Assembly: GCF_017571495.1 (NCBI RefSeq)
Contig: NZ_JAGETZ010000012.1
Span: 175,950 to 239,949 of the forward strand
Length of the DNA: 64,000 bases
Direction of reading: 5' to 3'
Source of the DNA: Hymenobacter negativus
GTDB taxonomy: Bacteria; Bacteroidota; Bacteroidia; Cytophagales; Hymenobacteraceae
The position numbers were made by a program, and so were the translations under genes. The notes below the pieces were generated by a model. That model made no database searches, had not been told where the DNA came from, and saw only the letters and a list, made by a program, of their open reading frames with translations. Below, in pieces: positions 1 to 8,697 of this stretch (its first letter is position 1; each line of letters begins with the position of its first letter).

Positions 1-78
1 GGCACGGTCCCCCATGTTTGAGCCCAGCAGCAAATAAGCCACCGTAGCCGCAGTGGGCGGTCCACTTCCCACGCTCAT
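1..78 (-). CDS. folK: HPPK, 2-amino-4-hydroxy-6-hydroxymethyldihydropteridine pyrophosphokinase (5' end only)
   Basis: Only the first 26 codons are in the window. Reading the reverse strand from the ATG at 78 gives a short variable start followed by AYLLLGSNMGDRA, which matches the conserved N-terminal beta-strand and loop of HPPK (typically AYIALGSNLGDR). This enzyme transfers pyrophosphate from ATP to 6-hydroxymethyl-dihydropterin in folate synthesis. The ATG overlaps the TGA of the upstream hydrolase (ATGA), so the two genes are very probably translationally coupled and co-transcribed leftwards. The rest of the gene lies outside the window. Confidence 0.8.
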   Translation of the reverse strand, partial: MSVGSGPPTAATVAYLLLGSNMGDRA

Positions 79-935
79 AGCTGGCGCTTAAAAAAGGCTG
101 CCGTGGCCTCGGCAATGTGTTGGGCAGTAGTGGGCAACTCAACATTGGTCCAAGGATGGGCGCCGCCAAACATGTGCGTTGCGCCGGGGACCAGTAGCAG
201 CTCCGCGTCGGGCTTGAGCTCCTGCAGCTTGTGAGCGGCGGCTACATTCACGGTTTCGTCCCCGTCGCCGTGAATGATGAGCAGCGGCTGTTTCAGCTTG
301 CGGCGCACGTTGTGCGAAATGTCGAGGCGCGGGCGGTTGGCGTGGTAATTCTCTACAATTTGGTAGTGCATGGGCAGTTCCACACCGGTGCGCATGTTGG
401 GCACGTGCAGCACCCCAGTGCGTTCCCACTCATCAAACACGGCCTGTGGCCACTGCGGATGGATTTCGGCAATGGCCGCCCAGGTCGTCAGGGCCCGCAC
501 ACGCCGGTCCTCGGCCGCTTTCAGCAGCACCAGCCCACCGCCCCGGCTGTGGCCAACGAGAAACAAGCCGTTCAAATCCATTTCAGTGGCAGGCACTGGC
601 GTGGCACCGTCGGTAAAAAGCGCATCGATTACCTGGCCGATATCATCGAGCTCAATGCTGAAATTATTGCGCCCGAACGCGTCTAAATCCTCCAAATCGC
701 CGGTGCCGCCCACCACCAGGCCATTATGCGACAGGTTCAGCTTCACAAATACGAAGCCCTGCTCCGCGAAGAAATCAGCCACCAATGGGAAGTGTCCCCA
801 GTCTTTAAAGCCCTTAAAGCCATGCACAAACAGCAGCACGGGTTTGGCCTGGCTGGTGGGCTGGTACGTGGCATCGGCTTCGAAGGAGCGGCCGTGGCCG
901 TTGCCGGTTAGCAAAAAAGAGGTGCGGGTAAGCAT
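75..935 (-). CDS. alpha/beta hydrolase
   Basis: A 286-aa alpha/beta-hydrolase-fold protein. Visible landmarks are the oxyanion-side strand LLFVHGFKGF near residue 35, the nucleophile elbow GHSRGGG (catalytic Ser) near residue 127, an acid in IIHGDGDETV and the catalytic His in GATHMFGGAHP near the C-terminus. This is a complete catalytic triad of the dienelactone-hydrolase/S9-like type; the substrate cannot be told. The frame stays open to 1076, but I choose the ATG at 935 (MLTRTSF) because homologous sequence begins there and the longer form would overlap the divergent polyprenyl synthase promoter. A TACCTTCG -7-like element lies only 5 nt before this ATG, so the mRNA may be leaderless. It overlaps folK downstream by 4 nt. 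Confidence 0.85.
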   Translation of the reverse strand: MLTRTSFLLTGNGHGRSFEADATYQPTSQAKPVLLFVHGFKGFKDWGHFPLVADFFAEQGFVFVKLNLSHNGLVVGGTGDLEDLDAFGRNNFSIELDDIGQVIDALFTDGATPVPATEMDLNGLFLVGHSRGGGLVLLKAAEDRRVRALTTWAAIAEIHPQWPQAVFDEWERTGVLHVPNMRTGVELPMHYQIVENYHANRPRLDISHNVRRKLKQPLLIIHGDGDETVNVAAAHKLQELKPDAELLLVPGATHMFGGAHPWTNVELPTTAQHIAEATAAFFKRQL

Positions 936-1059
936 GCTGGCGAAGGTAGGGGCAGGGCCCGCCAAAGCAGCGCGGCCGGGGGTATAATTAAAAAGGAAGG
1001 CGAAAGGTTGAGCCGGGAAGTACACCTCTGCGCCGTTCTGCCGTATCATTGCCGCCACA

Positions 1060-2067
1060 ATGCCCCAACCATCCACTTTCTCCCTCGACCAGATTCAGGC
1101 CCCCATCGCGGCCGAAATGACCGAGTTTGAGCACAAGTTTCGCCAGTCGATGCGCACGAAAGTGCTGCTGCTCGACAAGATAATGGGTTACATCGTGAAG
1201 CGCAAGGGCAAGCAAATCCGGCCCATGTTCGTGTTTCTCACGGCCCGTGCCACCCGCCTCGAACCCGCCACCGGCGACCCGCTGCCCGATGCTTGCTTCC
1301 GCGGCGCGGCCCTCATCGAGCTGTTGCACACCGCTACCCTCGTGCACGACGACGTGGTGGACGAAAGCAATTACCGCCGCGGCTTCTTTTCCATCAATGC
1401 ACTCTGGAAAAATAAAATTGCCGTGTTGGTCGGCGATTACCTGCTGTCGCGGGGCCTGCTATTGGCCCTCGAAAACGACGATTTCGACCTGCTGAAAATC
1501 GTGAGCAACGCCGTGCGCGAGCTAAGCGAAGGCGAATTGCTGCAAATCGAAAAGGCCCGCAAGCTGGACATCACCGAAGACGTTTATTTCGACATCATCC
1601 GGCAGAAAACAGCGTCGCTAATTGCGTCCTGCACGGCCGTGGGCGCGGCCTCCGTGGGGGCCGATAAAGAAGCCATTGAGCGGGCTCGCTTATTTGGTGA
1701 AAAGGTCGGAATTGCCTTTCAAATCAAGGACGACTTATTCGACTACGGTACCGCCGAAATCGGCAAGCCGGTAGGCATCGATATTAAGGAGAAGAAGATG
1801 ACCCTGCCGCTTATTTATGCCCTCCAGCAGGCTTCCTGGCTGGAAAAGCGCAAGGTTATTTTCAACGTAAAAAACAACGAAGGCCACCGCGACCGGGTGC
1901 AGCAGGTAATTGAATTCGTGAAAAAATCGGGTGGTTTGGATTACGCCATTCAAACCATGAAACGCTACCGCGATGAGGCACTGGCCATCCTGCACACCTT
2001 CCCGGAGTCGCCCAGCCGCACGTCGTTGGAGCAGCTGATTAATTATACGATTGAGCGGGAAAAATAA
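1060..2067 (+). CDS. polyprenyl (all-trans) diphosphate synthase
   Basis: A 335-aa trans-isoprenyl diphosphate synthase of the IspB/GGPS family. It has the first aspartate-rich motif LVHDDVVDES (residues about 92-101), the second motif KDDLFDYG near residue 225, GDYLLSR between them, and the GKQIRP substrate-binding motif near residue 50. The enzyme condenses isopentenyl diphosphate onto an allylic primer; in this phylum the usual product is the side chain of menaquinone. Chain length cannot be read with certainty. A TATCATTG -7-like box (1044-1051) sits 8 nt upstream of the ATG, divergent from the hydrolase. A hairpin terminator follows at about 2128. Confidence 0.92.
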   Translation: MPQPSTFSLDQIQAPIAAEMTEFEHKFRQSMRTKVLLLDKIMGYIVKRKGKQIRPMFVFLTARATRLEPATGDPLPDACFRGAALIELLHTATLVHDDVVDESNYRRGFFSINALWKNKIAVLVGDYLLSRGLLLALENDDFDLLKIVSNAVRELSEGELLQIEKARKLDITEDVYFDIIRQKTASLIASCTAVGAASVGADKEAIERARLFGEKVGIAFQIKDDLFDYGTAEIGKPVGIDIKEKKMTLPLIYALQQASWLEKRKVIFNVKNNEGHRDRVQQVIEFVKKSGGLDYAIQTMKRYRDEALAILHTFPESPSRTSLEQLINYTIEREK

Positions 2068-2223
2068 ACCACAAATTCAGACGGATTTCACGGATTTTGT
2101 GGACGACGAGCTTACTCACTCACGATGAAAAAAGGCCACTCATTGAGTGGCCTTTTGTTTTATCATACATGCAGATTTACCCATTCACAAAATCCGTGAA
2201 ATCCGAAAAAACCGTCTGAATCC
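2068..2223. repeat. large imperfect inverted repeat around a terminator
   Basis: The left arm (about 2070-2103) and right arm (about 2184-2223) are near-complementary. Both contain the words TTCAGACGG, ATTTCACGGATTTTGTG or their complements; the right arm carries about 7 extra bases. A short hairpin terminator lies between them. The repeated phrase (CCACGGATTCAGACGG joined to ATTTCACGGATTTTGT) resembles a dispersed intergenic palindrome, not coding sequence. Confidence 0.7.
2128..2161 (+). terminator. rho-independent terminator after polyprenyl synthase
   Basis: The stem GGCCACT/AGTGGCC is flanked by an A-run on the left and TTTTGTTTT on the right. The symmetric A/T flanks allow it to serve both the forward synthase gene and the converging zinc-ribbon gene. 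Confidence 0.8.
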
Positions 2224-2228
2224 GTGGT

Positions 2229-2525
2229 CTACTCGGCTACCTGGTAGCTCACTTCCTTGGCATCACTCACCTTGAAGGTCACGCCGTCGAAGGAGCTATC
2301 GACTTCGAGGGAGTGGGTCATTTCACAGCCGGGGCACTTTATTTCTTCAATCTCGTGGTTGTCGGCGTGTTCGGGCGAGTCGGCTTGGTCGTTGGGGGCC
2401 GGCACGCCGATGAGGTCGGTAAAGACTTCAGTATGGCAGTGCTCGCACTCAAACTTGAGGCCGACGGCCCGGCCTTGCAGGTCGGCGAGCGGAGCGGGTG
2501 AGCTGGGGTTTTGCTGAATCCACAT
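2229..2525 (-). CDS. small zinc-ribbon-like hypothetical protein
   Basis: A 98-aa cytoplasmic protein with two CxxC knuckles, CEHCHTEV near residue 25 and CPGCEMTH near residue 63, likely holding one zinc ion. Between and after them it is acidic (EHADNHEIEE). I recognise no named family and assign no function. The frame is open to 2567, but the ATG at 2525 (MWIQQNPSS) starts the part that looks like protein, after a pyrimidine-rich stretch. It converges with the polyprenyl synthase and is divergent from the P450 gene. Confidence 0.65.
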   Translation of the reverse strand: MWIQQNPSSPAPLADLQGRAVGLKFECEHCHTEVFTDLIGVPAPNDQADSPEHADNHEIEEIKCPGCEMTHSLEVDSSFDGVTFKVSDAKEVSYQVAE

Positions 2526-2663
2526 AGAGGGAGGGGTATTTGGAGTGAAAGAGAAGCGGTGGGCCAAGGCCTGTCCGGGTTTACGGAGCTGGTTTGAAAA
2601 AAGATGAGTTGGCGTCGATTGCAGATTATTTTTGGTAGTCGCATCCGCTTGCGGCTCCGCAAG

Positions 2664-4067
2664 ATGAATGACCCCCTAGCTGCTGCTAAAGCCCCATTTG
2701 TGCTGCCAAAGATGCCGCGCTGGCGCTCCCTGCTGCGTTCATTTGCCTTAGCAAAGGACCCACTACCGGTGCTGAACCAGATACTGACCCACCACGGCGA
2801 CACCGTGCAGGTGTTCATCGGTGGGGTAGAAAAAAGCATTCTCACCCGCGACCCCGGCCTCACGCAGCATATTCTCCAGAAAAACCATCGCAACTATGCC
2901 AAATCGAAGTTTACACAAGGTTTCTCGCGCTACATTGGCCACGGCCTGCTCACCAATGAGGGACCCGATTGGCTGCGCCAGCGTCGGCTTATTCAGCCCG
3001 GTTTTCATCGGCAGCGGGTGGCAGGCCTCACGGGCCTGATGCAGGAAATAACAGCCGAAACGCTGGCCCCTGTTGTGGCCAAAGCGGCTGACGCGGGCGG
3101 TGCGGCCACCGTGGATGTGCACGAACTGATGACGCGCCTCACGTTTCGCATCATTGCCCGCTCGGTGTTCAGTACCAACTTCCCGGAGGCAGAGCTGGAC
3201 CGGCTAGCGGGGCTCATCACCGAGATACAGGCGTTTTTTGTGCGCTCAATCCGGCAGCCTTACCTAAGGCTTTGGTTTCAACTGAAAGGACGGTTCAAGT
3301 ACCACGATGCGCTGGCTGCTGAGTTGCGCACACTGTTGGGTGACCTCATTGCTCAGCGCCAAAAGGCTAATGCCCAACCCGGTGCCACCCCACCCGACGA
3401 CCTGCTGCAAATGCTGCTCGATGTGCGCTACGAGGATACCGGTGAAGCTATGAGCCCTGACCGGCTTATCGACGAATCCCTCATTCTGCTGGTGGCCGGC
3501 CACGAAACCAGCGCCAATGCCCTCACTTGGCTCACCTACCTGCTGGCCCATCACCCGGCCGAGGCGGTGGCCATTCAACAGGAAATGACGGGCGTGCTGG
3601 CTGGCCGCACGCCTGCTTTCGAGGATTTGCCGCGCCTCGGTAAGGCACTGCATGCCGTGCAGGAAACCATGCGCCGCTACCCGCCCGCCTGGATGGTGGA
3701 CCGCGTAGCGCTAGCCGATGACGAGTACAACGGACTTCGCATCCCCAAAGGCACATTGTTTTCGCTCTATTTCCACGGCCTGCACCACGACGCCAAATAC
3801 TGGCCCGAGCCCGAGGAATTCCGTCCTACACGCTTTGCACCGGGCCAGGAGCGCCCAGTGCAGGCCAACACCTATGTACCCTTTGGAGGCGGACCGCGCC
3901 TGTGCATCGGCATGCAGTTCGCCCTCACCGAAATGCAGCTGGTGACGCTGGAGCTGCTCCGGCAATTCGATATACAATGGGTGCCGGGCCAATTGCCCGT
4001 AACCATGCAGCCGCTCATTACCCTCCGGCCAAAACAGGACTTCCGGGTAAAGCTGCGGCTCCGTTAG
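2664..4067 (+). CDS. cytochrome P450
   Basis: A soluble 467-aa cytochrome P450 with no membrane anchor. It has the I-helix oxygen-activation motif AGHETSA (about residue 280), the K-helix ExxR in ETMRRYPP, the PERF-like region FRPTRFAPGQ and the haem loop FGGGPRLCIG with the axial Cys near residue 414. These are all the hallmarks of a functional monooxygenase. The substrate is unknown; no ferredoxin or reductase gene is adjacent. The frame is open from 2604, but the ATG at 2664 (MNDPLAAAK) gives the usual length and avoids an arginine-rich leader. Confidence 0.9.
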   Translation: MNDPLAAAKAPFVLPKMPRWRSLLRSFALAKDPLPVLNQILTHHGDTVQVFIGGVEKSILTRDPGLTQHILQKNHRNYAKSKFTQGFSRYIGHGLLTNEGPDWLRQRRLIQPGFHRQRVAGLTGLMQEITAETLAPVVAKAADAGGAATVDVHELMTRLTFRIIARSVFSTNFPEAELDRLAGLITEIQAFFVRSIRQPYLRLWFQLKGRFKYHDALAAELRTLLGDLIAQRQKANAQPGATPPDDLLQMLLDVRYEDTGEAMSPDRLIDESLILLVAGHETSANALTWLTYLLAHHPAEAVAIQQEMTGVLAGRTPAFEDLPRLGKALHAVQETMRRYPPAWMVDRVALADDEYNGLRIPKGTLFSLYFHGLHHDAKYWPEPEEFRPTRFAPGQERPVQANTYVPFGGGPRLCIGMQFALTEMQLVTLELLRQFDIQWVPGQLPVTMQPLITLRPKQDFRVKLRLR

Positions 4068-4073
4068 CTTCGA

Positions 4074-4147
4074 GTACCCCAAATTTCCACTTGGGCCCGC
4101 GTGAGAATTGCTTACTCAGTACGGACCCAAGTGGAAATTCGGGGTAC
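4074..4147. terminator. long bidirectional hairpin between converging genes
   Basis: The 22-bp arms at 4074-4095 and 4126-4147 are complementary with one mismatch and enclose about 30 nt. The hairpin lies exactly between the converging P450 and universal-stress genes. There is no strong T-tract, so the terminator role is inferred from position. Confidence 0.6.
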
Positions 4148-4160
4148 CTGAACCGGATAG

Positions 4161-5033
4161 TTACGCCAGGTGATAGGTTAGTACTGGTGGAAAGGCGTGG
4201 GTGGCCACCGTTTCGGCAATGCTGGTGTTGAAATAGCGGCTGAGGCCGGAGCGGGCGTGTGTCGGAACTACGACCAAGTCAGCATTCACCTGCTTGGCAA
4301 AGTGCTCGATGCCAGCGCTGGTGCTGCTGGCCGAAATAGAGCTGGTTTGGAAATTAATTAGCTGAGCGCGTTGCGCAAAGGCCTGCTCGTGCTGCTGAGT
4401 GGCCTGGGTTTCGGCTCCATCAGTTACGTGTAGCAAGTGCACGGTGGCATTTGGGAAAGCGGCCTGCACCTGCTGCAGACCGGCGATGGCACCGGTAGCC
4501 TCCTCCGTAAAATCGGAGGGGAACACGATGTTGCGCACTTCAAACTGGGCTTGCTGGTGCTTCACCGTCAGCACCGGCACATTGGCCAGGCGAATGAGCC
4601 GCTCAGTGTTCGAGCCTACGAAGAAGTTTTCCATAGCACCGTGGCCCTGCGCGCCCATCACCACAAGGTCGGAGCCGTGGCGCTCGATGGCCTTCAGAAT
4701 ACCGTCGCCAATGCGGCCGACCTCCACGCCATCTTCCACCGGCACACCCGGGGCCAGGCTTTCGGCTTCGGCGCGCAGGGTGTGCAGCCGGCGCTTGGTC
4801 ACCTCCATTAGCTTCACAATGAAAATCTGGTCGATGCCGCCATTGCTGTTGGGAAGCTCATTGCCGTTTACCGGCCCGCCATAGGCGCTGAAATTGGCCG
4901 TGGAGGCTTCGGGAGCTTCCAGTACGTGCAGCAGCGTAACGCTACCGCCCGTCTGCTTGGCTACTTGCAAGGCTACTTCAAAAGCGTAGTGCGACTCGGC
5001 CGAAAAATCGGTGGGAACAAGAATGCTTTTCAT
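4161..5033 (-). CDS. tandem-domain universal stress protein (UspA family)
   Basis: A 290-aa protein made of two Usp domains (about 1-145 and 150-290). The first begins MKSILVPTDFS and carries the ATP-binding signature GAQGHGAMENFFVGSNTE near residue 125 (G-x2-G-x9-G-S/T), so this half should bind ATP. The second half has VVVPTHARSGLSRYFNTSIA, a weaker version of the motif. Such proteins bind ATP and modulate survival under stress; the specific partner is unknown. The ATG at 5033 is the natural start. It appears to be a single-gene transcript. Confidence 0.88.
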   Translation of the reverse strand: MKSILVPTDFSAESHYAFEVALQVAKQTGGSVTLLHVLEAPEASTANFSAYGGPVNGNELPNSNGGIDQIFIVKLMEVTKRRLHTLRAEAESLAPGVPVEDGVEVGRIGDGILKAIERHGSDLVVMGAQGHGAMENFFVGSNTERLIRLANVPVLTVKHQQAQFEVRNIVFPSDFTEEATGAIAGLQQVQAAFPNATVHLLHVTDGAETQATQQHEQAFAQRAQLINFQTSSISASSTSAGIEHFAKQVNADLVVVPTHARSGLSRYFNTSIAETVATHAFPPVLTYHLA

Positions 5034-5501
5034 GGAAAAAGAAAGAGGGTGATAAGGAGAAAAACAGCTTTAGCTGAAGCTGTATAAGTGCTTACGTAGA
5101 ACTGCTGCTTAGGTAGATAAGCCAATAAGCAGTGCTTTTCCCTCTTTCATCCAGCCTTCACCTTATGCCGCTGCATTGCTGGCTAGGCCACTTCACACTC
5201 CAGATAATAACAGATTTTACACAGTGCATTAGCGGTGCTGGGAGGTAGATATTAGGCCTGCGGCGAAGATTTTACCTAACATGGAAAACCTAATCTTAGC
5301 CCTCGAAACCAAATCCTATCCAACCAAACGCCGCAAGCAATAGCACCGCGCAGCAGTAATGGCTATAGCGGTATGCGGTATTCCAGTTAGGGGTGTTCGC
5401 CAGTCGGACGGTTGCTACGTTAAGATGGAAGCCGCTGGAGCCAGCCAGACTTTGGCTGTTCCAACGGCTTCCGGTGAAACCCAGGTTTGAGTAACTGGCT
5501 C
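5034..5501. other. gene-free stretch with a terminator-like hairpin
   Basis: No convincing reading frame was found; the longest ATG frame, at 5281, has 20 codons. The right end holds the hairpin listed separately. The left part must carry the promoter of the universal stress gene, but no clean TAnnTTTG was found on that strand. Confidence 0.5.
5427..5472 (-). terminator. hairpin downstream of T9SS cargo gene
   Basis: The arms GGAAGCCGcTGGAgCCAGCC and GGCTGtTCCAaCGGCTTCC pair over about 19 bp with a short loop. They lie 30 nt past the stop of the leftward gene ending at 5502. Confidence 0.6.
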
Positions 5502-6593
5502 CTATTGAGCCTGTAATGCCGCCTTCGTTACCTTCACGGTTGTGCCAGTGGCGTGGTCGCGCAGAAAGTACAGGCCGTCGGGCTGGTGGCTGAAATCCAG
5601 CTGCCTAGCTTCCGATGCATCCAGCTTACTCTCCTGCACCGCCAAGCCCATCTGGTTGAACAGCGTGAAACGGGCATCTGCCGGGCCCGTCACCGTCAGG
5701 CGGCCATTGGTAGGGTTGGGATAGGCTTGCAGGGCCAGCACGGGTGTGGTACGCACAGCAACAATGGGACTGTAGGCAGTAGTGCCGTCCTTATCCACCT
5801 GCTTGAGGCGGTAGTAGGCCTGCGCCAACGGGCGCGCATCCACAAAGCTATAGACCAAGGCGTGGGTGCTGCTACCCGCAGCGGATACCTGACCAATGGC
5901 CTGATACCGCTCGGGCGCTTCGGCACTGGCGCGCTCCACCTGGAAATAAGCGCTGTTTTTTTCCGAAGCCGTCGTCCATTTCAACGCTACCGTTGAGGCC
6001 TGGGCTGCACCCGTGAAAGTTGTCAATTCCACCGGCAGTGGCGTAAATGCAGCCGTGACGTGGTACAGCTGCACGGCATAGCCTACGTTCACGGCAAGCA
6101 CACTACCCGTGCGAAGCTCCACCTCCTGAAACTTATCAGTAGCCGTAAAGCCAACGTTCATTGTGTTCGTGTTCAGGGTAGTAAGGTTCAGGACGCTGCT
6201 CATGTTCATCGTCTGCTTCGCCTGAGTGCCTGAAGCGGTGTAGGTGCTGATGGTCGTGTTGTTCACCAAACCCAGACTCAGCGCGCTACCGGTAAAGCTA
6301 ACCGTCAGGTTTACCTGCGCGCCTAAAGGAATCGGGGCATCAAAGCCCACTCGCAACGCCGCCGTGCCAACCGCCAGCGGTGGCGAAATTGAAGCGGCCG
6401 TGGCCGGGTTACTATCAACAGCGTTTGCGCTGCTGGCTACAGAGCCACAAATGAAAACAACGCAGCCTAAATCCCGGTCTGCTACTGAGGACGCTTGCTT
6501 CACTTGCTGAGCAAGGGCGCGCGTACCTGCGCTTGAAAGAAATAATGCGAAGACAAGGAGATAGGAGGCAATACGAACTGTAAAGTTATCCAT
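5502..6593 (-). CDS. T9SS type A sorting-domain secreted protein
   Basis: A 363-aa exported protein. It has an N-terminal signal peptide (hydrophobic YLLVFALFLSSAG, cleavage near ALAQQ), a beta-rich middle and, from about residue 180, the phrase PLPVELTTFTG with TTASEKNSAYFQVERA, which in this phylum typically precedes a fibronectin-like linker. The C-terminal 75 residues are a type A sorting domain (YPNPTNGRLTVTG near 290, GLYFLRDHATG near 343). The sorting domain directs passage through the type IX system and surface attachment or release. The N-terminal part, about residues 30-175, matches no family I know. Transcription is leftwards as a single gene with a hairpin at 5427-5472. Confidence 0.85.
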   Translation of the reverse strand: MDNFTVRIASYLLVFALFLSSAGTRALAQQVKQASSVADRDLGCVVFICGSVASSANAVDSNPATAASISPPLAVGTAALRVGFDAPIPLGAQVNLTVSFTGSALSLGLVNNTTISTYTASGTQAKQTMNMSSVLNLTTLNTNTMNVGFTATDKFQEVELRTGSVLAVNVGYAVQLYHVTAAFTPLPVELTTFTGAAQASTVALKWTTASEKNSAYFQVERASAEAPERYQAIGQVSAAGSSTHALVYSFVDARPLAQAYYRLKQVDKDGTTAYSPIVAVRTTPVLALQAYPNPTNGRLTVTGPADARFTLFNQMGLAVQESKLDASEARQLDFSHQPDGLYFLRDHATGTTVKVTKAALQAQ

Positions 6594-7133
6594 AATGATA
6601 AACTGAGCGTTGATGATAAAGTGACGGATAAAATTTGTAAATAATTGACAGTTATCATATTAATTCCATAAATAGGATAATGTCTAAATCTGGGAAAATT
6701 GAAATTTTCTTATGTTGAGTTGGGTGTTTTAATTCTGACTTACGCCAGTGTCTTCACCTATTTATTTTAAATGCGTTGCAAGTGCACCAAATATTTTTTT
6801 GCTAAAAAGGAAGGATTCTCAAATCGGGAATGTATTTGCCTCCCGCTTTAAAAACAGGTTGAGTTAGCCTGCCTGCGGTACAGTAGCCCGAAGCAATGGT
6901 TCTACTTATGTAGGGTCTTATCAGAACGCGTCTTTCAGGGTTCGTTCAGCCGAGGCACCAATTCGGGCTGCTCGTTCAATTGCCTATAGCTTCGTATTCA
7001 CAGCAGCCCGCGACCACATGCAAAAAGGACGGCTGCCTGACTACCAGACCGACTTGCCATAGTCGATTCAGTAGTCGGGCAGCCGTCCTTATTAGTGCTG
7101 CTATAAAAGTTGTCAGACGCAACGCATAGACTG
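6594..7133. other. AT-rich intergenic region
   Basis: About 540 bp without a supportable gene. The part next to 6593 is AT-rich and must carry the promoter of the T9SS gene. The distal part ends in the strong hairpin at 7025-7090. No repeat, RNA gene or conserved frame was recognised. Confidence 0.5.
7025..7090 (-). terminator. hairpin terminator after TlpA-like gene
   Basis: The arms AAGGACGGCTGCCTGACTA (7025-7043) and TAGTCGGGCAGCCGTCCTT (7072-7090) pair over 19 bp with one mismatch. An A-run at 7022-7026 gives a T-tract on the minus strand. It lies just past the stop of the leftward lipoprotein gene. Confidence 0.75.
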
Positions 7134-8462
7134 CTATTCCTTCAGCAACTTGTCAATCTCCTTATTAAAGGCCGCCGTTTCTTCCTCATAATACTTGCCC
7201 GTGCCCGGCCCCGAAAAACCGGTATGAATCTTCCGCACATTACCCTTTTTATCAAGGAAAATGGTAGTTGGGAAGGCCAGAAATTTCGCCAGTTGCGGCA
7301 GCGACTTCGCCACTGAGTCCTTATTGGCCACGCCCGCAAACGCCACATCATAACCCATCTTGAACCGCTCGCGCATGTTGCGCAGCTTGGGCGCGGCCTT
7401 GGTGTATTCCGGGCTGCGCTCGTAGCCCAAGCCGATGATTTCGACGCCGCGTTGCTTGTTCTTCTCGTACCAGGGCGCCAGGAAATTGGTCTCATCCATG
7501 CAGTTGGGGCACCACGAGCCCAGCACTTGCAGTACCACTACTTTGCCCCGGTACTTGGGGTCGGTGGGGGAGACGCTGCCTCCCTCAATCACGTTGGGAA
7601 ACTTGAAGGTCAACCGGCTCTCACCTTTTTTGAGGTAGGTGAGGGTATCGGCGTCGGGCAGCTTGGCCTTAGGGTCGGGCACGGCCGTCCAGGTTTCATG
7701 GCCGGACTTACCGGAATAGAAGTCACCGAACAAGGTATTAGGGGCGTATTCCTTCGTAATATCAACGGGTGCTTTCGGTCCGTTTTGAGCTGTAAACAAA
7801 AAGGCATGGCTGCCGTCGAATGTGCTCAATTGCAATTTTTGCCCATTTACCGCGCCACTAAGGTAGCGGTAGTCGCCAGTGGTGGTGAGAAAAGTGCCCG
7901 TCAATTGGTTGCCTTGCTGCGTGAAAACGCCCGTGGCCGGATAGCTGTCGTCGCCATCCTGGAAGGTGGCCCGCCAGGTGCCGTTGAAGCTGCCCGGCTT
8001 GTCCGTTGACTGAGCGGCCGGAAACAACTCCTGCACGCCCGCTGTAGCCGTTAGCGGCACCCGGTACGGGTCCTTCGCATCGTACTTCACCCAAGTGCCT
8101 TTCAGCTTGTCTTTGCCATCGGCGCGCACCACTAGCGCGGCATCAAAGGCGTGCATGCGAATGGTGGTAGAGTCGCCGGCTGAGGAAATTTCCTCGCAAC
8201 GCAGCCGCTCCTCGCCGTTCAGGCCTTTATTAATAAGGTACACTACTGGCTTGCCAGCTTCAGTTTTTACCTCAAATAGAAAAGGGATTGCCTGGCCCTG
8301 CGTGGCTAGTGCGCCACGCCAGGGACCGGGCGTGAGTACCGGGGCTGCCGCAGTAGTACCGCCGGTAGCCGATTCGGAAGAATTGCCAGAGTTAGATGAG
8401 CAGCCGGCAAGGTTGAAACCCAGCGTGGCCGCAGCCAGCAGGGAAAGGGACATTGATTTCAT
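7134..8462 (-). CDS. TlpA/ResA-type thioredoxin-fold lipoprotein
   Basis: A 442-aa lipoprotein. The leader MKSMSLSLLAAATLGFNLAGCSS has a lipobox (LAGC) and is followed by a Ser/Gly/Thr linker. Residues about 50-290 form a beta-rich domain resembling the N-terminal region of Bacteroidota TlpA proteins. The C-terminal thioredoxin domain starts near 295 and contains GSWCPNCMDE near residue 320 (WCxxC redox site) and the cis-Pro strand FPTTIFLDKKG. It probably reduces disulfides in the cell envelope. I use the ATG at 8462 rather than the open frame to 8552, because the signal peptide starts there. It is divergent from aconitase. Confidence 0.88.
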   Translation of the reverse strand: MKSMSLSLLAAATLGFNLAGCSSNSGNSSESATGGTTAAAPVLTPGPWRGALATQGQAIPFLFEVKTEAGKPVVYLINKGLNGEERLRCEEISSAGDSTTIRMHAFDAALVVRADGKDKLKGTWVKYDAKDPYRVPLTATAGVQELFPAAQSTDKPGSFNGTWRATFQDGDDSYPATGVFTQQGNQLTGTFLTTTGDYRYLSGAVNGQKLQLSTFDGSHAFLFTAQNGPKAPVDITKEYAPNTLFGDFYSGKSGHETWTAVPDPKAKLPDADTLTYLKKGESRLTFKFPNVIEGGSVSPTDPKYRGKVVVLQVLGSWCPNCMDETNFLAPWYEKNKQRGVEIIGLGYERSPEYTKAAPKLRNMRERFKMGYDVAFAGVANKDSVAKSLPQLAKFLAFPTTIFLDKKGNVRKIHTGFSGPGTGKYYEEETAAFNKEIDKLLKE

Positions 8463-8660
8463 GGTAAGCGCAAAAATGCAAACGGAAGCTACACAACCGC
8501 CACCCGCGCCAATAGGTTGCCGTCCGCCACTGCGCACCTCTGCAAAAACCACCAGGAACCCGGGTTTGCACTATTCCCGAACGCAAGCGCAAAAACCCAC
8601 GTTAATTCTACCAAAACCCGCATCCGCGCATTTTGGCTAGGTACAACTTGGCGGGGGTGC

Positions 8661-8668
8661 TACATTTG
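8661..8668 (+). promoter_or_regulatory. -7 element of the aconitase promoter
   Basis: TACATTTG matches TAnnTTTG exactly and lies 29 nt before the ATG of the aconitase gene. A TTG candidate for the -33 element is present upstream but not at an ideal distance. Confidence 0.65.
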
Positions 8669-8697
8669 CACAACCACTCTTTATTAATACGCATCCT

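Noticed and set aside
5281..5343. A 20-codon ATG frame
   Set aside because: Too short, without RBS or homology.
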